Shown here one piece after another: positions 29,952 to 34,356 of a DNA stretch of 34,356 bases. The stretch is from an uncultured Kiritimatiellota bacterium (lineage in GTDB: Bacteria; Verrucomicrobiota; Kiritimatiellia; RFP12; UBA1067), in assembly GCA_934635045.1 (NCBI GenBank), contig CAKTZA010000038.1, positions 1-34,356 of the forward strand, written 5' to 3'. A program made the position numbers and the translations under genes. Below the pieces are notes generated by a model. It had not been told where the DNA came from and ran no database searches. It saw only the letters and a list, made by a program, of their open reading frames with translations. The first letter of the stretch is position 1, and each line of letters starts with the position of its first letter.

Positions 29952-31532
29952 ATGCTGAATTCGCTTTTACTGGCTGCCCTCGTCGTCGCGCACGACCCCG
30001 GATACTACACGTCGCTCGCGAACCACGTGCAGCGGTGGCTTCGCCAGGAGCAGGTCGCCGCGCGCGTCGTCACGCCGCGCGAAATGCCGTCCGCGCTGAC
30101 GAAGGAGCGGCTGGCGTTCCTCGTCGGCTTCGCGAATCCCACGGCGGCGGAGATGAAGACGCTGCGCGACTTCCGGGCGCGCGGCGGCAAGCTCGTCGTC
30201 TTCCATTCCGCGTCGCCGGCCCTCGCCGACCTGATGGGCGTGAAGCCCGTCGGCTACGCTGCCGCGCCGACGCCCGGCGCGTACAGCCGCATGACCTTCG
30301 CCGCCGGGGCGCTTGCGGGGGCCCCGGCCTCCATCCTCCAGACGTCGAGCGTCCTCCAGCGCGCGCGCCCGGTCGTGGGCCGCTCGCGGACGATCGCGAC
30401 GTGGGCCGACCGCGCGGGACGCGCCACGGGCGAGCCGGCGTGGCTCGCGTCCGACGCCGGGTTCTGGATGACGCATGTCCTGCTCGCGGACGGTGACGAG
30501 GACCAGAAGGCGCGGCTCCTGGGCGCGCTTGTCGGCGCGGTCGATCCGTCGGCGTGGAGCCTTGCCGCCCACCGCCGCCGCGTGAGCGCGAAAGCCGCCG
30601 AGACGCGGGCCTTCGCCTTGCGGCAGGTGCCGCGCGCGGGCGAGATCCACGCGACGTGGGATCATTCGGGCTGCGGCCTCTACCCCGGCGACTGGGCGAA
30701 GACGCTGCGCGTTCTGCGCGAGGCGCGCGTCACGGATCTCTTCGTCAACGTCGCGGGTGCGGCGTTCGCCCACTATCCGAGCGACGTGCTGCCGCGCTCG
30801 AAGACCTTTGCGCAGGAGGGCGACCAGCTCGCCGCCTGCCTCGCGGCCGCGCGCGGCACGGGCATCCGCGTCCACGCCTGGATGATCTGCTTCTCCGCGA
30901 CGCGCGGCGCGCCCGCGACGCTGGAGGCCTACCGTGCGCGCGGCTGGCGGCTGAAGACGCCGAAGGGCGCGCTGACGGACTACCTCGACCCGTCGAATCC
31001 GCAGGTGCGCGCGCACGTCCTCGCCGCGCTTGACGAACTGCAGGCGCGTGCGCCGTCGCTCGCCGGAATCCACCTCGACTTCGTGCGCTGGGGCGACGCG
31101 GCGGCGAAGCCGAAGAACGCGGCGACGGCCGTCACGCAGTTCGTCGCCGAGGCGCGGCGGCGCGTGAAGCGTCCGAAATGGCTCACGGCCGCCGTCTACG
31201 GCAAGTATCCGGCCTGCGTCGCGACGGTCGGGCAGGACTGGCTCGGCTGGCTCGACGCGGGACTCGTCGACTACCTCGTGCCGATGAACTACACTGAGTC
31301 GAACGCGAAGTTTGAGGAGCTCTTGTCCCTGCAGGCGACGCCGCGCAGCCGCGCGCGGCGGATCATCGTCGGCATCGGCGTGACGGCCAACGAGTCGCGG
31401 CTCGACGCGCGACGCGTCATCGAGCAGATCAACCTCGCGCGCCGGTACGGCTTTGCGGGCGAGGCTCTCTTTGACCTCGACACGACGCTTGAAAAGGCGG
31501 TCTTCCCGTACCTGAAGCTTGGCATCTGGTAG
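29952..31532 (+). CDS. Secreted family-10-like glycosyl hydrolase (GHL10)
   Basis: A 526-residue protein. The N-terminus MLNSLLLAALVVAHDPGYY is a short signal-like segment. Residues about 10-200 look like an accessory alpha/beta (glutamine amidotransferase-like) domain (LAFLVGFANPT, ARGGKLVVFHSASP). From about residue 230 a TIM-barrel begins: EIHATWDHSGCGLYPGDWAKTLRVLREARVTDLFVNVA, then RVHAWMICF, YLDPSNPQVRAHVL, GIHLDFVRW and YLVPMNYTES, matching the GHL10/YngK type of putative glycoside hydrolases. Substrate unknown, perhaps peptidoglycan or a polysaccharide. The flippase gene follows after 10 bp. Confidence 0.82.
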   Translation: MLNSLLLAALVVAHDPGYYTSLANHVQRWLRQEQVAARVVTPREMPSALTKERLAFLVGFANPTAAEMKTLRDFRARGGKLVVFHSASPALADLMGVKPVGYAAAPTPGAYSRMTFAAGALAGAPASILQTSSVLQRARPVVGRSRTIATWADRAGRATGEPAWLASDAGFWMTHVLLADGDEDQKARLLGALVGAVDPSAWSLAAHRRRVSAKAAETRAFALRQVPRAGEIHATWDHSGCGLYPGDWAKTLRVLREARVTDLFVNVAGAAFAHYPSDVLPRSKTFAQEGDQLAACLAAARGTGIRVHAWMICFSATRGAPATLEAYRARGWRLKTPKGALTDYLDPSNPQVRAHVLAALDELQARAPSLAGIHLDFVRWGDAAAKPKNAATAVTQFVAEARRRVKRPKWLTAAVYGKYPACVATVGQDWLGWLDAGLVDYLVPMNYTESNAKFEELLSLQATPRSRARRIIVGIGVTANESRLDARRVIEQINLARRYGFAGEALFDLDTTLEKAVFPYLKLGIW

Positions 31533-31542
31533 GAGGGGCGGC

Positions 31543-32877
31543 ATGGCGGACGACACACCTCGGTTCTCGGTCGGGCGCGTGACGCGCTTCTACATCCCGC
31601 TGCTGCTGCAGGGGTTTTCGCAGTCGCTTTCCTATCCGCTCGTCGCCGGCATCGTCACGCACGGCGCCTACGGCGTGAACGCGCTCACGGCCTTCAGCCA
31701 GGGGCAGATGATCATGTTCATGGTCGGGGCGTTGGGCGGCGGGCTCGTCACGACGGGGCTCGTCTTCGCAAAGACGTACTTTGGCTACGTCTCGTTCAAG
31801 CGGCTCAACACGCTCATGATGGTGGCGCTCCTCGCGCTCCAGTGCGTGCCGGCCCTGCCGGGGATCGACCGCTGGATCTTCGAGGGGTTCTTCCACCTGC
31901 CGCCGGAACTCGCGGACGTCTCGCGGTGGACGCTGCTCTTCGGCGTCGTCATGAACGCGGGATTCTTCGTGCGCACCGTGCCGATGGTCGTGCTCTTCAA
32001 CAACCTCGAAAGCGGCAAGTCGAACAACGCGACGCTCATGCGCATCTTCGTGACGCTGGGGTTTTCCGTCGTCTTTCCGCGCGTCGGTCTCGTCGGCCCG
32101 TACTGGGGGCTCTTCGCGCTGACGGTCGGCGTCTGGGTCGAGACGCTGCTCACGTGGCTCTACGCGCGGCCCTACGTGCGGCGGCTGCCGAACCGCCCGA
32201 CGGACGACCTCGACCGCCATGCCGAGCTGCTGCCGTCGTCCTCGTCGCTGCTGGCCGAGCAGTTCAGCTTCACGCTGCCGCTTGCGCTCGGCGGCTTCCT
32301 GCTCGCGAGCTCGCCGCTTGTCGTCGCGGCGTTCGTCGCGCGCACGGCGCATGCGGCGGACATGCTGGCGATCCACTACGTCACGCTCGGCGTCGCGAAC
32401 CCCGTCGCCTTCGCCGCGCTGAAGCTGCAGACGGTGGCCGTCAAGTTCACGCCGGAGTATCCGGGCGACCGGCGGCTGCTCGGCTACGCGCTCGTCGCGG
32501 GGCTCTGCCTCGGCGTCATCCCGCTCGCCTTTGCGACGCCGCTTGTCGGCAACTGGTACTTCGGCACGTTCCAGAACGTGCCCGCGCACATCGTGCCGAC
32601 GGCGCGGCTCGCGATCGGCATCTACTCGCTCATCGCGGTCATCCAGGTCGTCCGCGCCCGGATCGAGGGCATCGCCGCCGCGCGGAAATGCCCGAAGGCG
32701 GTGATGTGCGGACAGATCGCCTACACGCTCTCGCTCATCACGACGCTGTCGCTGCTGCTGCCGCTCGGCGTGCCGGGCTGGGCGATGGCCGTCACGACGA
32801 TCTTCGTCGGCCCCGTCTGCGTGACGCTCGCCGTCTATGCCGCGCTGTCAGGCTTGATGGGTCACGCAGAGGCGTGA
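31543..32877 (+). CDS. MATE/MOP-superfamily-like membrane transporter
   Basis: A 444-residue polytopic inner-membrane protein with about 12 hydrophobic segments, for example FYIPLLLQGFSQSLSYPLV, LVAGLCLGVIPLAFATPLV and LSLITTLSLLLPLGVPGWAM. The layout, with repeated halves and PLVAG/TLPLALGG turns, resembles the MOP exporters (MATE, Wzx-like flippases). AGGAGGGG begins on the stop codon of the upstream gene, so the two are co-translated. Substrate unknown; export of a lipid-linked glycan or a drug is possible. Confidence 0.75.
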   Translation: MADDTPRFSVGRVTRFYIPLLLQGFSQSLSYPLVAGIVTHGAYGVNALTAFSQGQMIMFMVGALGGGLVTTGLVFAKTYFGYVSFKRLNTLMMVALLALQCVPALPGIDRWIFEGFFHLPPELADVSRWTLLFGVVMNAGFFVRTVPMVVLFNNLESGKSNNATLMRIFVTLGFSVVFPRVGLVGPYWGLFALTVGVWVETLLTWLYARPYVRRLPNRPTDDLDRHAELLPSSSSLLAEQFSFTLPLALGGFLLASSPLVVAAFVARTAHAADMLAIHYVTLGVANPVAFAALKLQTVAVKFTPEYPGDRRLLGYALVAGLCLGVIPLAFATPLVGNWYFGTFQNVPAHIVPTARLAIGIYSLIAVIQVVRARIEGIAAARKCPKAVMCGQIAYTLSLITTLSLLLPLGVPGWAMAVTTIFVGPVCVTLAVYAALSGLMGHAEA

Positions 32878-32895
32878 CGGCATGGGCGGGGGCGT

Positions 32896-32938
32896 TCAGG
32901 TCTCTGCGTTCTCAGCGTCTCTGCGTGAGCCTCTGGTT
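32896..32938 (+). repeat. TCTCTGCG word array downstream of the transporter
   Basis: Words TCTCTGCG, TTCTCAGCG, TCTCTGCG and then GAGCCTCTGG lie just after the transporter stop. Such CTCTGCG tracts resemble the other 8-9-nt arrays in this window. Confidence 0.6.
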
Positions 32939-32956
32939 GCGCGGAACGGCGGGATT

Positions 32957-32965
32957 TGATATAAT
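32957..32965 (+). promoter_or_regulatory. Extended -10 promoter (TGATATAAT)
   Basis: TGA directly precedes TATAAT (32960-32965). ATG codons follow at 32964 and 32976, opening a 48- to 52-residue ORF, but no recognised gene. The promoter looks as good as those of real genes. Confidence 0.6.
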
Positions 32966-33429
32966 GCTCACCATAATGACAAGAAGGACGTTCGAGAGCG
33001 TGGGGCGCAGGGCCTCCGTACGGCGCGACAGGAGCCGCGTAGGCGCGTTTGCACACGGCTTCAATACCCCCCCCCCCCCATCTATTAGCCAAGGCCGTAG
33101 AGGGCCGTCTGACGGCCTCTGACGCAATGTCGACGCGCATTGCCAGAGGGCAGGTTCTGTCTTGGAAGAAGCAGGCTTCTTCTCCGCGTCTTCCTTCCTC
33201 CGTCTTCTCGCGTCCGCTTGCGCGCACCGCCCATAGCGGCCCCTGTGGGGCGACTTTCGGTCGGCGGATAGCTTCGGGTTCGCTTTCGGCGAAGGTCCCC
33301 TCCGAAACGCTTTGCGTTTCTTGCGTTTCTTTGGCGCATGTGTTTTGCGAAACCAATCGAGAGGGCGTGCGGCATTCAAAGCCTGCGGCTCTGAACGCGG
33401 AGGTTCAGGAGAAACGGAGCGGAGAGCGA
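32966..33429 (+). other. Transcribed non-coding or contingency stretch with a 13-C tract
   Basis: Between the promoter at 32957 and the GH92 gene I see no recognisable protein. A short ORF (32976-33122) starts MTRRTFESVGRRASVRR. A run of 13 C lies at 33067-33079; loss of one C would join that ORF to a frame open to 33492. A tight hairpin (GAGGGCCGTC with GACGGCCTC near 33101-33121) and several smaller inverted repeats follow. It may be a structured RNA, a phase-variable leader or decayed DNA. Confidence 0.4.
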
Positions 33430-33471
33430 AAAACGTGGGGACAGGCCCCCGAAAACGTGGGGACAGGCCCC
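33430..33471 (+). repeat. Tandem 22-bp repeat with GGGGACAGGCCCC core
   Basis: AAAACGTGGGGACAGGCCCC occurs at 33430-33449 and 33452-33471. The core is the near-palindrome also found at 5573 and, as variants, at 4971, 5121 and 27629. It ends 35 nt before the GH92 start. Confidence 0.75.
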
Positions 33472-33506
33472 AGAGAAACGGACGGAAAGTGAAGGAAATG
33501 AGAAAA

Positions 33507-33840
33507 ATGCGGCATAAAATGAGGAATGCTGGCCGTCTGGCGGTTCTTTTGGCGGTCTCGGTCTCCGTGGCGCGGGCGGAGGATCTCGTCCGCTGGGTCG
33601 ATCCGCTCGTCGGGACGGTCGGCGAGGGCAACACGTTCCCCGGCTCGTGCCGTCCGTTCGGCCTCGTGCAGGCGAGCCCCGACACGGGCGACCGCGTGAC
33701 GTGCTCCGGCTACAGGCACACGGACACGACGGTCCGGGGCTTCTCGCAGACGCACCTCAACGGCACGGGGCGCCCGGCGATGGGCGACCTCTCGCTCATG
33801 CCGTTCGTCGTGGAGTTCGGCGGCGACGGGCCGCTCGTCG
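33507..33840 (+). CDS. GH92 alpha-mannosidase, N-terminal fragment cut by intron sequence
   Basis: Only about 110 residues of a normally ~750-residue enzyme. ATG 33507 is chosen because GAAGGA ends 10 nt upstream; ATG 33498 and GTG 33489 are in frame. The signal peptide (RNAGRLAVLLAVSVSVARA) is followed by the GH92 start: VDPLVGTVGEGNTFPGSCRPFGLVQ, SPDTGDR, CSGYRHTDTTVRGFSQTHLNGTG and GDLSLMPFV. GH92 enzymes remove alpha-mannose from N-glycans or mannans, calcium-dependently, in the periplasm. At about 33840 homology stops and maturase sequence begins in another frame. The frame stays open to 34271 but codes no GH92 sequence there. Confidence 0.88.
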
Positions 33841-34239
33841 CTCGTGTTCCTCGGCTACGAGTTCAGGAAGGTGAGGGACAGGCTCTTCGGGACGGGCGGG
33901 AGGTACCTGCACTTCGGCCCCTCCCCGAGGTCGGTCAAGAGGGTGTGCCGCGAAGTCCACGAACTGACGCATTCGCGCAATGTGTTGTTGCCTGTCGAAA
34001 CCGTCGTCGAGAGGGTGAACAGACTGCTGAAGGGGTGGGGCGCGTTCTACTCCGTCGGATATCCGTCAAGGGCTTTCCGCAAGGTGAACCACCATGTGCT
34101 GAAGCGCATGGCGCGATTCCTCAACAGGAAGAGCCAGCGGCGCTGCCGACTGAAGTTCGCGGACACCTACTACGGCGAGATGACGCACTACGGCCTCTAC
34201 CGCCTCGCGTGGGCGGACGTGAGGAGGGCGCGGATTTGA
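33841..34239 (+). pseudogene. Group II intron reverse transcriptase/maturase, C-terminal fragment
   Basis: About 132 residues of a protein normally 400-600 long. It starts in the middle of the end of the RT domain (LVFLGYEFRKVRDR) and contains the maturase-specific GIIM domain: VVERVNRLLKGWGAFYSVGYPSRAFRKVNHHV, RRMARFLNRK-type basic helix and YYGEMTHYGLYRL. The palm with YADD is absent. The 5' part of the intron (domains I-IV and most of the RT) is missing at this junction, so it is either a 5'-truncated insertion or an assembly joint between GH92 and another intron copy. Confidence 0.88.
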
Positions 34240-34294
34240 CAGGAAAAAAAATGCGTATAATATGCGCTTGACAATCAAGGAAAGGGAAGAATCC
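34236..34294 (+). promoter_or_regulatory. Outward promoter and ribosome site inside the intron tail
   Basis: TATAAT lies at 34256-34261, with TTGACA at 34236-34241 (spacing only 14 nt, short for sigma-70). A purine-rich AAGGAAAGGGAAG (34277-34289) lies 5 nt before ATG 34295. A TTG at 34268, 6 nt after the TATAAT box, is in the same frame. All point outwards through domain V. Confidence 0.5.
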
Positions 34295-34356
34295 ATGGCA
34301 ACTGGAAAAGCTTTCGATGGAAAGCCGTATGCGGGAAATCCGCACGTACGGTTTGA
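34295..34356 (+). CDS. Leader ORF reading through intron domain V (partial)
   Basis: ATG 34295 with a strong Shine-Dalgarno encodes MATGKAFDGKPYAGNPHVRF to the window edge, with no stop. The last eight codons are domain V. The same frame, GNPHVRFDEGEVASAKPRR, is open through the intron end at bases 3-74 and continues into the beta-helix gene there. Whether it is translated is not known. Confidence 0.45.
   Translation, partial: MATGKAFDGKPYAGNPHVRF
34320..34356 (+). other. Group II intron domain V
   Basis: A 34-nt type hairpin with the catalytic AGC (pairing as A-U, G-U wobble, C-G), lower stem AGCCGT with ACGGTT, two-nucleotide bulge, and upper stem GCGG with CCGC around a GAAA loop. It is the most conserved part of group II introns and lies 80 nt after the maturase stop. 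The window ends inside the intron. Confidence 0.9.

Noticed and set aside
33049..33492. 147-codon ORF over the C tract as a real protein
   Set aside because: Composition looks like translated non-coding DNA and no family is recognised; kept only as a possible slippage product.
33841..34239. Diversity-generating retroelement (RT plus four-helix-bundle Avd)
   Set aside because: The RT fragment has the maturase GIIM domain and a group II domain V; the four-helix gene is 24 kb away, and I see no template/variable repeat pair.
1..34356. Window as a complete circular element because both edges match
   Set aside because: The edges share only about 25 bases with one difference, which fits a break in multi-copy intron ends better than a circle; there are no replication genes.

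Overview
The window is a GC-rich chromosomal segment (visibly 60-68 % GC in most genes) from a Gram-negative, peptidoglycan-containing bacterium. Long signal-peptide beta-helix proteins, a GH92 enzyme, a family-10-like glycoside hydrolase, a SUMF1-type lipoprotein, PD-(D/E)XK-tailed ATPases and a meso-diaminopimelate-type MurE suggest a carbohydrate-degrading member of the PVC group, perhaps Kiritimatiellota/Verrucomicrobiota. That placement is inference: there is no rRNA or universal marker phylogeny in the window.

Layout. 1-4961: tail of a group II intron running in frame into a beta-helix secreted protein, a second beta-helix protein and a Tat-type metallophosphoesterase. 4962-11558: housekeeping block with a MurC-MurB fusion, serine acetyltransferase, YchF, a four-helix-bundle gene set between inverted 8-nt word arrays, a double-ACT protein and threonine synthase, closed by a bidirectional terminator. 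11663-18477: AT-richer accessory stretch with a small CBM48 protein, a sigma region-4-only ORF, small membrane proteins, a coiled-coil secreted protein, a SUMF1 lipoprotein and a DUF4143-type ATPase behind three 33-bp iterons. 18531-23967: Gfo/Idh/MocA oxidoreductase, RsmC-like methyltransferase, GT4 glycosyltransferase, SWIM protein split into two overlapping ORFs, M50 protease and XRE-cupin regulator. 24017-32877: accD, accA, an orphan OppC-like permease, an N-terminally shortened murE, an ArgA-like GNAT, an AAA/PD-(D/E)XK protein, a GHL10-like hydrolase and a MATE-like flippase. 32878-34356: a non-coding or regulatory stretch with a 13-C tract, the start of a GH92 gene cut by a 5'-truncated group II intron maturase, and the intron's domain V at the very edge.

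Three observations stand out. First, both window edges lie in the 3' end of group II introns. The distal intron carries a -10 box, a Shine-Dalgarno and an ATG whose frame reads through domain V, and in the proximal copy the same frame runs through domains V-VI without a stop into the signal peptide of the downstream gene, so the intron tail could supply expression signals and an N-terminal leader. Second, all ten TATAAT/TATACT boxes I found near gene starts outside the intron carry an extended -10 TG-N, and five sit only 6-7 nt before an ATG, which predicts leaderless mRNAs. Third, short arrays of 8- or 9-nt words of several unrelated families occur between genes, as inverted pairs around genes, and as in-frame insertions inside murC-murB, thrC and the methyltransferase.

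Opposite-strand ORFs are long throughout because of high GC; I treat them as shadows. Family assignments are from motif recognition only, with no searches run.
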